Part shown: positions 1-5,650 of the stretch, piece by piece
Numbering within the stretch: position 1 is the first letter of the stretch
Layout: each line of letters begins with the position of its first letter
Notes under the pieces: generated by a model
Database searches by the model: none
Told to the model about the DNA's origin: nothing
What the model saw: the letters and a program-made list of their open reading frames with translations, nothing else
Position numbers and translations under genes: made by a program
Assembly: GCA_003152255.1 (NCBI GenBank)
Contig: PLZT01000319.1
Span: 12,145-17,794 of the forward strand
Length of the DNA: 5,650 nucleotides
From: Methylocystaceae bacterium
GTDB lineage: Bacteria > Pseudomonadota > Alphaproteobacteria > Rhizobiales > Beijerinckiaceae
Direction: 5' to 3'

Positions 1-2403
1 ACGTTTTTCGAGATGCTCGGCAATTTTTCCTTTGGCGACTATTTCAAGGAAGACGCCATCGAACTCGCGTGGAATCTGATCACCCGCGAATTCCAGCTGC
101 CGATCGACCGTCTGCTTGTCACCGTCTATCACGACGATGACGCGGCCTTCGATTTATGGAAGAAAATCGCCGGCTTTCCCGATTCGCGCATCATCCGCAT
201 CAACAATTCCGACAATTTCTGGAGCATGGGCGAGCTTGGTCCCTGCGGTCCCTGCTCCGAGATCTTCTACGACCAGGGCGACGCGCTCGCGGGCGGACCG
301 CCCGGCAGCCCGGATCAGGACGGCGACCGTTTTCTGGAGTTCTGGAATCTCGTCTTCATGCAATATGAGCAGGTCGCCCCGGGCGAGCGCGTTCCACTGC
401 CGCGCCCGTCGATCGACACCGGAATGGGTCTGGAGCGCATAGCGGCGCTGCTGCAGGGGGTCGCGTCCAATTATGAGACCGACCTGTTTCGCGCCCTGAC
501 CGGCGCCGTCGCCGACCTGACCAATGTGAGCTCCGGCGGCCCCCAGGCTGCCAGCCACCGCGTCATCGCCGATCACCTGCGCGCCTGCTCCTTCCTGATC
601 GCAGACGGCGTGACGCCCTCCAACGAGGGGCGGGGCTACGTCCTGCGCCGAATCATGCGCCGCGCGATGCGCCACGCGCAATTGCTGGGCGCCGCCGATC
701 CCTTGATGTGGCGTCTCGTTCCGACATTGGTGGCGCAAATGGGCTCCGCCTATCCGGAATTGCAGCGCGCCGAAGCCTTGATCGGCGACACGCTGCTGAC
801 CGAGGAAACGCGCTTTCGCGTCACGCTGGCGCGCGGCCTCGCGATCCTCGACGAGGAAACCTTGGGTCTTTCCGCCGGCGCCCGGCTTTCGGGCGAGACG
901 GCCTTCAGGCTTTACGACACTTTTGGCTTCCCGCTCGATCTGACCGAGGACGCATTGCGCCCGCGCGGGATTGGCGTCGACAAGGAGGCTTTCGAAAGCG
1001 CGATGGAGCGCCAGCGCGCCGAGGCCCGCAAGGCCTGGGCCGGTAGCGGCGAGACGGCGACCGAAGCGGTTTGGTATGCGCTCAAGGAGCGCGTCGGCGC
1101 GACCGAGTTTCTCGGCTACGACTCCGAAAGGAGCGAGGGCGTCGTGACCGCCTTGATCCGCGACGGCGCGCAAACGGACTGGTTGCGTGCGGGCGAGCGT
1201 GGCGCGTTGCTCGTCAATCAAACGCCGTTTTACGGCGAGTCCGGCGGACAAGTCGGCGACATCGGCGAATTGCGCGCGAAGGGCGCGCGTTTTCGCGTCG
1301 AGGCCACGCAAAAGAAACTCGGCGACATCATCGTGCATGAAGGCGTGGTCGAGGAAGGCGAAATTGCGCTCGGGCAAACGCTGGAGCTCGCCGTCGATCA
1401 CGCGCGTCGGCTGGCCACGCGCGCCAATCATTCGGCGACGCATATTCTGCACGAGGCGCTGCGCCAGGTGGTCGGCGACCATGTTCAGCAGAAGGGCTCC
1501 CTGGTCACGCCGGATCGCCTGCGGTTCGATTTCACGCATCCCAAGCCGATGACCGAGGAAGAACTGGCCGAGGTCGAGCGTCTCGGCAATGAAATCGTGC
1601 AGGGCAACGCGCCGGTCGAGACGCGCCTGATGGCGCAGGAAGAGGCGATCGCCACCGGCGCCCGCGCGCTGTTCGGGGAGAAATATGGCGATGAAGTGCG
1701 CGTCGTCTCGATGGGGCGCGCCGCGACGCCCGGGGCGCGCGCTTTTTCGGTCGAACTGTGCGGCGGCACGCATGTCAGTCGAACCGGAGACATCGGACTC
1801 ATCAGCATTGTTTCGGAAAGCGCGGTGGCCTCCGGCGTTCGCCGCATCGAGGCGCGCACGGCGGAGGGCGCGCGCGCCCAACTCGTCGCCCAATCCAAGG
1901 TCTCGCGCGAAATGGCGGCGCTGCTGCGCGCGCCGCTAGAGGAAGCACCCGCCAGGCTCGCGACACTCATCGAAGAGAACAAGCGGCGGGATCGGGAACT
2001 CGCCGACGCCAAGCGCAAACTTGCCATGGGTGGCGGCGGTGACGCGAGCCAACCGATCATCGACGTGGGCGGGGTGAAGCTATTCTCTCGCGCCGTCAGC
2101 GGCATGGAGGCAAAGGATTTGAAGAGCGTCGTTGACGAGGAAAAAAAGAAGATCGGCTCCGGCGTCGTCGCCATCGCTAACACATCCCCAACGGGCAACG
2201 TGAGCGTCGTGGTTGGCGTCACCGACGACCTTACGGCCAAATTCAACGCCGTCGATTTCGTGCGCATCGCCAGCGAAAGATTGGGCGGCAAGGGTGGCGG
2301 CGGACGGCCGGACCTCGCGCAGGCCGGTGGTCCAGACGCGCAAGCGATCGACGCCGCTTTGGCGGCGATCCAGGAGGCGCTACGCGCAAAGGCCGCTCAA
2401 TGA
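1..2403 (+). CDS. alaS: Alanine--tRNA ligase (AlaRS), 5'-truncated by window edge
   Basis: Cytoplasmic class II synthetase that charges tRNA-Ala with alanine and hydrolyses mischarged Ser- or Gly-tRNA-Ala. The frame is open from base 1 and enters at the conserved [15 protein letters not shown] segment, so the ATG at 13 is internal and roughly 85-90 N-terminal residues lie upstream; 800 residues are encoded here against about 870-890 for the family. Visible landmarks in order: GPCGPC of the catalytic core (238-255), class II motif 3 GMGLER (421-438), the tRNA-binding helix [10 protein letters not shown] (646-675), and the editing-domain zinc/catalytic motifs HSATH (1429-1443) and CGGTH (1759-1773). 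A charged coiled-coil stretch follows near 1960-2030, then the C-Ala domain with its glycine-rich [13 protein letters not shown] signature (2293-2331). All expected key residues are present and no frameshift is visible. It ends with TGA; the next gene is 140 bases away and has its own apparent promoter. Confidence 0.98.
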   Translation, partial: TFFEMLGNFSFGDYFKEDAIELAWNLITREFQLPIDRLLVTVYHDDDAAFDLWKKIAGFPDSRIIRINNSDNFWSMGELGPCGPCSEIFYDQGDALAGGPPGSPDQDGDRFLEFWNLVFMQYEQVAPGERVPLPRPSIDTGMGLERIAALLQGVASNYETDLFRALTGAVADLTNVSSGGPQAASHRVIADHLRACSFLIADGVTPSNEGRGYVLRRIMRRAMRHAQLLGAADPLMWRLVPTLVAQMGSAYPELQRAEALIGDTLLTEETRFRVTLARGLAILDEETLGLSAGARLSGETAFRLYDTFGFPLDLTEDALRPRGIGVDKEAFESAMERQRAEARKAWAGSGETATEAVWYALKERVGATEFLGYDSERSEGVVTALIRDGAQTDWLRAGERGALLVNQTPFYGESGGQVGDIGELRAKGARFRVEATQKKLGDIIVHEGVVEEGEIALGQTLELAVDHARRLATRANHSATHILHEALRQVVGDHVQQKGSLVTPDRLRFDFTHPKPMTEEELAEVERLGNEIVQGNAPVETRLMAQEEAIATGARALFGEKYGDEVRVVSMGRAATPGARAFSVELCGGTHVSRTGDIGLISIVSESAVASGVRRIEARTAEGARAQLVAQSKVSREMAALLRAPLEEAPARLATLIEENKRRDRELADAKRKLAMGGGGDASQPIIDVGGVKLFSRAVSGMEAKDLKSVVDEEKKKIGSGVVAIANTSPTGNVSVVVGVTDDLTAKFNAVDFVRIASERLGGKGGGGRPDLAQAGGPDAQAIDAALAAIQEALRAKAAQ

Positions 2404-2482
2404 TCGGTGGGGAAAGGTGCGACAAAAGAGCGCCTGATCGAGAATCCTGACCGCGCGCCCCGCGGGCGTCGTCATTATTGGC

Positions 2483-2488
2483 TATAAT
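2483..2488 (+). promoter_or_regulatory. Possible -10 element upstream of usp
   Basis: A perfect TATAAT hexamer lies in the alaS-usp gap, 55 bases before the TTG start at 2544, and would give a leader of about 50 bases. No convincing -35 hexamer is seen 16-18 bases upstream, where the sequence is GC-rich, and the upstream TG is one base out of register for an extended -10. It may be a weak or activator-dependent promoter, or a chance match. If real, translation from the upstream in-frame TTG at 2478 is impossible. Confidence 0.35.
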
Positions 2489-2531
2489 TAAAACTTGTCG
2501 CGGGGGTGGCGAGCGGGTCGCCGCGAAGTTG

Positions 2532-2538
2532 AAGGAGG
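2532..2538 (+). promoter_or_regulatory. Ribosome binding site deciding the usp start
   Basis: AAGGAGG is a full match to the anti-Shine-Dalgarno core and sits 5 bases before the TTG at 2544. It argues for this rare start over the more upstream in-frame TTG at 2478, which has no comparable site. Confidence 0.8.
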
Positions 2539-2543
2539 GGCAA

Positions 2544-2969
2544 TTGTATCACAAAATTCTCACGCCGATCGACTTGAGCGAGTCCGCCATGACGCAAAAA
2601 GGGATCGCCGCGGCCATCGAGATCGCGAAGATCGCCAAGGCGCGGATCAGGCTCATATATGTGCAATCTCTGATGCCGCTGGCGTTCATGGAATATGCGC
2701 CGGCGGACTTCGATGAACGGGTGCGCGAGAGCACGGAGGGCGAACTCGCGAAGGCGGCGGAGCAAATCGACTACCCGAAGGAACTAGTGTCGACGGCGCT
2801 GCGTTTCGGCGCGGTTTATCCGGAGGTTCTCACGGAAGCCGAGACTTGGGGGGCGGATTTGATTGTCCTGGGGTCGCACCGGCCGAGCATGTCGACCTAT
2901 CTGCTCGGCTCCAACGCCAAGACCATCGTGCGTCACGCCAAATGCTCGGTCCTCGTGGCGCGCGATTAA
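2544..2969 (+). CDS. Universal stress protein, UspF/UspG-like
   Basis: Small cytoplasmic protein of the UspA superfamily (141 residues), typically a dimer linked to stress survival. The start is TTG, chosen because AAGGAGG lies 5 bases upstream and because the resulting N-terminus MYHKILTPIDLSES matches the family's first beta strand and loop. An in-frame extension to 2478 would add 22 residues of unrelated sequence. The C-terminal part carries LIVLGSHRPSMSTYLLGS followed by IVRHAKCSVLVAR, closely resembling E. coli UspF (SHRPDITTYLLGS and VVRHAECSVLVVR). The usual nucleotide-binding pattern G-x2-G-x9-G-S/T has Arg at its second glycine, as UspF itself does. The gene stands alone on + between alaS and a convergent nitroreductase gene. 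The family assignment is firm; which stress it responds to cannot be read from the sequence. Confidence 0.93.
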   Translation: MYHKILTPIDLSESAMTQKGIAAAIEIAKIAKARIRLIYVQSLMPLAFMEYAPADFDERVRESTEGELAKAAEQIDYPKELVSTALRFGAVYPEVLTEAETWGADLIVLGSHRPSMSTYLLGSNAKTIVRHAKCSVLVARD

Positions 2970-2980
2970 AGCCGCGCGCC
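2957..2980. terminator. GC-rich hairpin between convergent usp and nitroreductase genes
   Basis: GGCGCGCG (2957-2964) and CGCGCGCC (2973-2980) form a perfect 8-base-pair stem with an 8-base loop containing the usp TAA stop. It lies at the meeting point of two convergent genes, 10 bases from the nitroreductase stop. No T-tract follows on either strand, so it is not a canonical intrinsic terminator; it could help stop or protect both transcripts. Short GC inverted repeats also arise by chance in sequence this rich. Confidence 0.4.
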
Positions 2981-2990
2981 TCCGCGCCGA

Positions 2991-3587
2991 TCACAAAATT
3001 CGCGCCATTTCTTCGAAGGCGAGCCGCGGACCACGCGGGTAAAGCTTGGCGGGTTCGCCATAGCCAATGTTGAGCAGAAAATTCGACTTCACGCCGCCGC
3101 CCGGAAAGAACTCGGCGTCCACGGCGGCTTTGTCGAACCCGCTCATCGGGCCCGTGTCGAGACCAAGCGCCCGAAGGGCGAGGATGAGATAAGCGGCTTG
3201 CAACGTGGCGTTGCGGAACGCCGTTTCCTCGATCAACGGCGGATTGCCGACGAACCAAGAGCGCGCATCGGCCGCCGGAAAGAGACGCGGCAAATTTTCG
3301 TGGAAGGCGAGATCATAGGCGAGTATCGCGGTCGCCGGCGCCGCCATTGTCTTTTCGAGATTGCCGGGCGCGAGCGCGGGCGCCAGCCGCGCCTTGGCCT
3401 CCGGTGAACGCACGAAAACGATGCGCAGCGGCGAGCAATTGGCGCTCGTCGGCCCCCATTTGGCAATCTCCACCGCTTCACGCAGCAGCGAGTCGGGAAC
3501 GTCCCTGTCGCGCCAGCCGTTGTGTGTGCGCGCCTCGGTAAAGAGCTGGGCCAGCGCTTCCCTCGGCAGCGGATTGTTCGCGCTCAT
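2991..3587 (-). CDS. RutE/HadB-like FMN nitroreductase-family oxidoreductase
   Basis: A 198-residue NAD(P)H-dependent flavoprotein of the nitroreductase superfamily, very similar throughout to E. coli RutE, which reduces malonic semialdehyde to 3-hydroxypropionate in pyrimidine degradation. Shared stretches include ARTHNGWR (residues 18-25), [10 protein letters not shown] (44-53, flavin-binding region), RSWF (109-112), EETAFRN (120-126), [12 protein letters not shown] (141-152) and NIGYG (173-177). The length equals that of RutE. The start is ATG, preceded on the - strand by a GAGGGGAGG purine run. None of the other rut genes (rutA, B, C, D, F, G) lies in the window, so the physiological substrate may be another aldehyde, quinone or nitro compound. 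Upstream are a 15-base palindrome and a long hairpin; downstream it converges on usp. Family assignment is strong; the specific reaction is inferred from similarity only. Confidence 0.93.
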   Translation of the reverse strand: MSANNPLPREALAQLFTEARTHNGWRDRDVPDSLLREAVEIAKWGPTSANCSPLRIVFVRSPEAKARLAPALAPGNLEKTMAAPATAILAYDLAFHENLPRLFPAADARSWFVGNPPLIEETAFRNATLQAAYLILALRALGLDTGPMSGFDKAAVDAEFFPGGGVKSNFLLNIGYGEPAKLYPRGPRLAFEEMARIL

Positions 3588-3589
3588 GG

Positions 3590-3598
3590 CCTCCCCTC
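3590..3598 (-). promoter_or_regulatory. Ribosome binding site of the nitroreductase gene
   Basis: Read on the - strand, GAGGGGAGG ends 2 bases before the ATG. The GAGGG part gives a more usual spacing than the terminal GGAGG. It supports the ATG at 3587-3585 as the true start. Confidence 0.6.
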
Positions 3599-3619
3599 GA
3601 AGCGGCCTTGAGTCATTCC

Positions 3620-3634
3620 GGTTCAGATTGAACC
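3620..3634. promoter_or_regulatory. 15-base palindrome, possible operator for the nitroreductase gene
   Basis: GGTTCA-GAT-TGAACC is a perfect 6-base inverted repeat with a 3-base spacer, centred about 40 bases upstream of the nitroreductase ATG. Its size and position fit a binding site for a dimeric repressor or activator. No convincing -35/-10 pair could be placed around it on the - strand, and no regulator gene is present in the window, so the binding protein is unknown. Confidence 0.45.
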
Positions 3635-3662
3635 AAACGACCCAAGGTTAGTTTGTTTTGTC

Positions 3663-3706
3663 GTGCTTTCCTAGGCAAAACCGGCCTCCACTTTTGCCGA
3701 AAGCAC
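3663..3706. repeat. Long interrupted inverted repeat (15 paired bases) after the TPR gene
   Basis: GTGCTTTC (3663-3670) pairs with GAAAGCAC (3699-3706), and GGCAAAA (3674-3680) pairs with TTTTGCC (3692-3698). A 3-base bulge (CTA) interrupts one side and the loop is 11 bases. In the - strand transcript the stem begins one base after the TAA of the TPR gene, the place for a terminator or a 3'-end protecting structure. What follows on that strand is A-rich rather than T-rich, so it is not a classical intrinsic terminator. It may also be one copy of a dispersed intergenic palindromic element; sequences of this general look are, from memory, common in Hyphomicrobiales genomes. Confidence 0.65.
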
Positions 3707-3707
3707 T

Positions 3708-4472
3708 TTAAATATCGCGTCCTTCGACGTCGAGGCGCAGGCGCTCCTCGATTTTTTGCAAGGCTTCCTGTTTCGGGTCGAGCGCCAGCGCGCGTCTGTA
3801 AGCGTCGAGCGCGGCCTTTTTGTCGCCGGCTTCCTCGAATAGCGCGCCGAGCAGGGCTAGCGCGTCGAAGCGCCTCGGCTCAAGCCGCAGCGCGGCTTCG
3901 AGATCCTCGCGCGCTCCGGCTCCGTCGCCGCGCGCGGCCTTGGCGCGGGCGCGGCGCACAAACCCTTCGGACCAGCGAGGGTCGAGCGCGATCACGTGAT
4001 CGAGCAGGGCTTGCGCCGCAAGTTGCGCGCCGCCAAGCTCGGCCGCCATTGCTCGGTCGGTCAGCAGAGCGACGGTCTCGGAAGGGGCGTTGGCGAAGAG
4101 GCCCCGGACTTTGGCGCCAATGGCCAACGCCTCCGGCTCGTCGGCGGCATTTTTGAGCCGTGCAAGCAAATCCTCCAGGGCCGCCGCGCGTGCTTGCTCG
4201 GGCGACTTTGGCGCCGGCGGCGGAGCGGGCTTGGGGGCGACCGGCGCGGTCTCGTCATCGTCCCCGCTAAACCGCTGGGCGCCGCGCGGTTGGAACACCT
4301 TCGCGCCGGGCGGCATCGGAATACGGCCGACGCCGGGAATCTCGATGTAATTCTCGCCGCCGTTCTCCCGCGAAATAATGGGCGGATCCTGGTCCGACGC
4401 AGCCGCGACCGGCCCGCAAAACGTTGATATCGCGGCGACCGCGAAGACCATCCTTAGCGAAACCTTGTGCAT
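3708..4472 (-). CDS. Exported tetratricopeptide repeat protein
   Basis: 254 residues from the ATG at 4472. The N-terminus has basic residues (His2, Lys3, Arg7), a hydrophobic stretch to about residue 22 and a likely signal peptidase I site at VAAA-SD near 25-26; Cys19 has no lipobox, so a soluble periplasmic protein is expected. A low-complexity Pro/Ala/Lys linker spans about 77-91. Three TPR units follow at roughly 134-166 (degenerate), 167-200 and 201-234, each ending in an LDP or LEP turn, then a charged helix. No enzyme motif is seen, so a protein-protein interaction role is likely. A longer in-frame start at 4562 would overlap dsbA by 38 bases and bury the signal peptide, so I reject it. 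The closest Shine-Dalgarno-like AGGAG (4487-4491) is 14 bases from the ATG, which is long. It lies 52 bases behind the DsbA-like gene, probably last in the cyd transcript. Confidence 0.85.
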   Translation of the reverse strand: MHKVSLRMVFAVAAISTFCGPVAAASDQDPPIISRENGGENYIEIPGVGRIPMPPGAKVFQPRGAQRFSGDDDETAPVAPKPAPPPAPKSPEQARAAALEDLLARLKNAADEPEALAIGAKVRGLFANAPSETVALLTDRAMAAELGGAQLAAQALLDHVIALDPRWSEGFVRRARAKAARGDGAGAREDLEAALRLEPRRFDALALLGALFEEAGDKKAALDAYRRALALDPKQEALQKIEERLRLDVEGRDI

Positions 4473-4524
4473 GGCTCGAAGTGTAGCTCCTGATCGCGCG
4501 TCCTTGCAACCCGGGGCGACAAAA

Positions 4525-5205
4525 TTACGCGCCGCAAACGGGATGATCGCATTTGCGCGCATTCGCGATAATCCCTTGCAGCGCGGTCTTGCCCGGCCAG
4601 CCCAGAAGCCCGACGCCGGCGATGGCGAAGGACGGAGTCATTTCCATTCCGAGGCTGGCCGCGAGCTTCGCCTGCCGCGTCAATACGGCCGTCACCGCGG
4701 GGCTGTCGCCGCTTTCCTCGACTTTTTTCGGATCGAGACCCATGTCGCGCACGACGGCCAGCGCCGAGGCGCCGTCGCCCTGCCCGCGTCTTCCGAACAT
4801 TCTGGCGTGAAACTCACTGGCGACGCGCGGCCCATGCAGCCGCAACACCGCCTGTTGCACCTTGGCCGCCTGCACCGAGCCGATCGACAAAATGGCGTTG
4901 TTGATCAGGCCGAGGCGAAGATTTTTGTCATCGCCGAGAATCTCGTCCAAGTCGCGCGCCGCCTTGCGGCAGAAGCCGCAATTATAGTCGAAAAACTCAT
5001 AGAGAACGACATCGCCCGCCCGAGCCCCACTCCAGACGATGCCGGGCAGCGTCGCGGGATCGAGTTCGGCGGGGATGCGGAAATTTCTTATCGCCGCGCC
5101 GTCGTCGCCTCGCAGCGAATATTCCTGCTCCTCCTGCCCGCGCGCCGCGCCCGCGATCAAGGGCAAGGCGCCGATCAGCGACAGCGCCTGTCTTCTGGTC
5201 CGCAC
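4525..5205 (-). CDS. DsbA-family periplasmic thiol:disulfide oxidoreductase with Tat-like signal
   Basis: 226-residue thioredoxin-fold protein expected to introduce or shuffle disulfides in exported proteins. The active site is Cys76-Gly-Phe-Cys79 within EFFDYNCGFCRKA, preceded by the beta strand VVLYEFF; the helical insertion runs to about residue 185, and the cis-proline loop is Thr190-Pro191 in MTPSFAI. This layout fits the DsbA/Com1/ScsC-like group rather than thioredoxin. The start is GTG (complement of CAC at 5203-5205) with GGAG 6 bases upstream; no in-frame ATG precedes the folded domain. The N-terminus MRTRRQALSLIG plus hydrophobic residues to about 20 and AAR-GQ resembles a twin-arginine signal. 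Two extra cysteines, 219 and 224, sit at the extreme C-terminus. It begins 12 bases after the cydX stop, with its ribosome site nearly touching that stop, implying co-transcription and perhaps translational coupling with the bd oxidase genes. The electron partner (a DsbB) is not in the window. Confidence 0.92.
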   Translation of the reverse strand: MRTRRQALSLIGALPLIAGAARGQEEQEYSLRGDDGAAIRNFRIPAELDPATLPGIVWSGARAGDVVLYEFFDYNCGFCRKAARDLDEILGDDKNLRLGLINNAILSIGSVQAAKVQQAVLRLHGPRVASEFHARMFGRRGQGDGASALAVVRDMGLDPKKVEESGDSPAVTAVLTRQAKLAASLGMEMTPSFAIAGVGLLGWPGKTALQGIIANARKCDHPVCGA

Positions 5206-5211
5206 GCGCTT

Positions 5212-5215
5212 CTCC
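5212..5215 (-). promoter_or_regulatory. Ribosome binding site supporting the dsbA-like GTG start
   Basis: GGAG on the - strand lies 6 bases before the GTG and 2 bases after the cydX stop codon. It supports the non-ATG start and close coupling of the two genes. Confidence 0.6.
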
Positions 5216-5217
5216 GC

Positions 5218-5319
5218 CTATTTCTCTTCGCTGTGTTCCTCGAGCTCGAGCCACATCGCGTTGAGAATCGCGAAGGCGCAAGCGAGGCCCAGCCCCAAAA
5301 TCCAGGAAAAATACCACAT
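5218..5319 (-). CDS. cydX: Cytochrome bd oxidase small subunit CydX
   Basis: A 33-residue single-helix membrane protein, the small accessory subunit that stabilises the haem centres of cytochrome bd quinol oxidase. The sequence opens MWYFSWILGLGLA, nearly identical to the E. coli CydX start (MWYFAWILG), continues as one hydrophobic helix to about residue 24 and ends in an acidic tail (ELEEHSEEK). Family members are about 30-40 residues, so the length is complete. The ATG is supported by AAGGAA 7 bases upstream. An in-frame extension to 5496 runs back over cydB in another frame and is not real. It sits 17 bases after the cydB stop and 12 before the DsbA-like gene, the expected cydAB-cydX order. 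Genes this small are easily missed by automatic annotation. Confidence 0.95.
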   Translation of the reverse strand: MWYFSWILGLGLACAFAILNAMWLELEEHSEEK

Positions 5320-5326
5320 CGACGCG

Positions 5327-5332
5327 TTCCTT
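5327..5332 (-). promoter_or_regulatory. Ribosome binding site of cydX
   Basis: AAGGAA on the - strand, 7 bases before the cydX ATG and inside the 17-base cydB-cydX gap. It fixes the start of this very short gene. Confidence 0.65.
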
Positions 5333-5336
5333 CGGT

Positions 5337-5650
5337 TCAGTAATGATAGTCCTCGCCGCGCTCGATCCCGGCCTCGGTGACCGGGCCGCGCAAAATATAG
5401 AACACCCAGCTTGTGTAAGCGAGCACGATCGGGAGAAAGAACAGGGTCGCGACAAGCATGAGCGACAGGGTCATCGGGCTGGACGAAGCGTCCCAAACCG
5501 TCAGGCTGTGGTCGGGATGGCTCGACGACGGCAGCAGGAACGGGAACAGGCTGAAGCCCGCGGTCGCGATCACCCCGGCGACCGCCGCGCTGCTCGAAAT
5601 GAGCGCAAGTCTCGCCGCGCCCGTGGCGAGCGCGATGGCCGCTCCAAGGG
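5337..5650 (-). CDS. cydB: Cytochrome bd ubiquinol oxidase subunit II (CydB), C-terminal part only
   Basis: Integral membrane subunit II of the bd-type quinol oxidase, which reduces O2 to water using ubiquinol. Only the last ~103 residues are in the window; the frame stays open to base 5650 and the start lies beyond it. The fragment has the end of one hydrophobic segment (near 5550-5650), the conserved loop FPFLLPSSSHPDHSLTVWDA with its SSS and TVWDA elements matching CydB proteins, and a last transmembrane helix (LMLVATLFFLPIVLAYTSW) before a short polar tail ending in HY. An apparent start at 5573 is a GTG inside the gene and is not a start. The stop is TGA, 17 bases before cydX. cydA is expected further upstream, outside the window. 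Confidence 0.96.
   Translation of the reverse strand, partial: LGAAIALATGAARLALISSSAAVAGVIATAGFSLFPFLLPSSSHPDHSLTVWDASSSPMTLSLMLVATLFFLPIVLAYTSWVFYILRGPVTEAGIERGEDYHY

Noticed and set aside
154..1893. 579-codon open frame on the - strand inside alaS
   Set aside because: It lies wholly antisense to a clearly real gene and has Arg/Ala-rich, low-information sequence with no recognisable domain. Long antisense open frames are expected in GC-rich codon-biased genes.
2456..2468. CGCCC-CGC-GGGCG mini-hairpin after alaS as a terminator
   Set aside because: It has only 5 base pairs, a 3-base loop and no following T-tract; such repeats are common by chance in this base composition.
3588..3662. Sigma70-type promoter for the nitroreductase gene on the - strand
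   Set aside because: CTTGGG, TTGGTT and CAATCT were considered, but none pair at 16-18 base spacing with a reasonable partner hexamer.
4473..4562. Thirty-residue N-terminal extension of the TPR protein
   Set aside because: It would overlap the DsbA-like gene by 38 bases and place an unrelated segment before a clear signal peptide; the ATG at 4472 is preferred.
4378..5343. 321-codon open frame on the + strand across dsbA-like, cydX and the TPR gene
   Set aside because: It spans three well-supported genes on the other strand and their gaps, and shows no family resemblance; it is a shadow of GC-rich coding.
5320..5496. 59-residue N-terminal extension of CydX
   Set aside because: It overlaps cydB in another frame; CydX proteins begin at MWYF, and a ribosome site lies just before that ATG.

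Overview
The window is ordinary high-GC bacterial chromosome, densely coding. It most resembles an alphaproteobacterium of the Hyphomicrobiales (Rhizobiales) group. That placement rests on the GC-rich codon use, the style of the AlaRS and RutE-like proteins, and a CydX-containing bd oxidase; no rRNA or marker tree supports it, so the genus is open. No mobile element, CRISPR array, tRNA, rRNA or phage gene was seen.

Layout: (1) The + strand begins inside alaS (alanyl-tRNA synthetase), which lacks only its first ~85-90 residues and ends at 2403. (2) A 140-base gap holds a perfect TATAAT hexamer and a strong Shine-Dalgarno that fixes a TTG start for a small UspF-like universal stress protein (2544-2969, +). 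(3) A convergent gene on the - strand (2991-3587) encodes a RutE/HadB-type flavin nitroreductase (malonic semialdehyde reductase-like). It is separated from usp by 21 bases, and a GC-rich hairpin straddles the usp stop codon. (4) The 120-base gap 3588-3707 carries two clear inverted repeats: a 15-base palindrome upstream of the nitroreductase (possible operator) and a long interrupted hairpin just after the stop of the next gene. (5) The rest, 3708-5650, is one - strand run read right to left: cydB (3' part only), cydX, a DsbA-like thiol oxidoreductase, and an exported TPR protein. Gaps are 17, 12 and 52 bases, so co-transcription is likely, ending near the 3663-3706 hairpin.

The most interesting point is the cydB-cydX-dsbA-TPR arrangement. 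Cytochrome bd oxidises quinol, and disulfide formation by the DsbA/DsbB system delivers electrons to quinone, so a DsbA-like protein directly behind the oxidase genes is biochemically sensible. It is suggestive, not proven. I see no strong case for a wholly new system in this window; the best leads are this cluster and the two intergenic inverted repeats.
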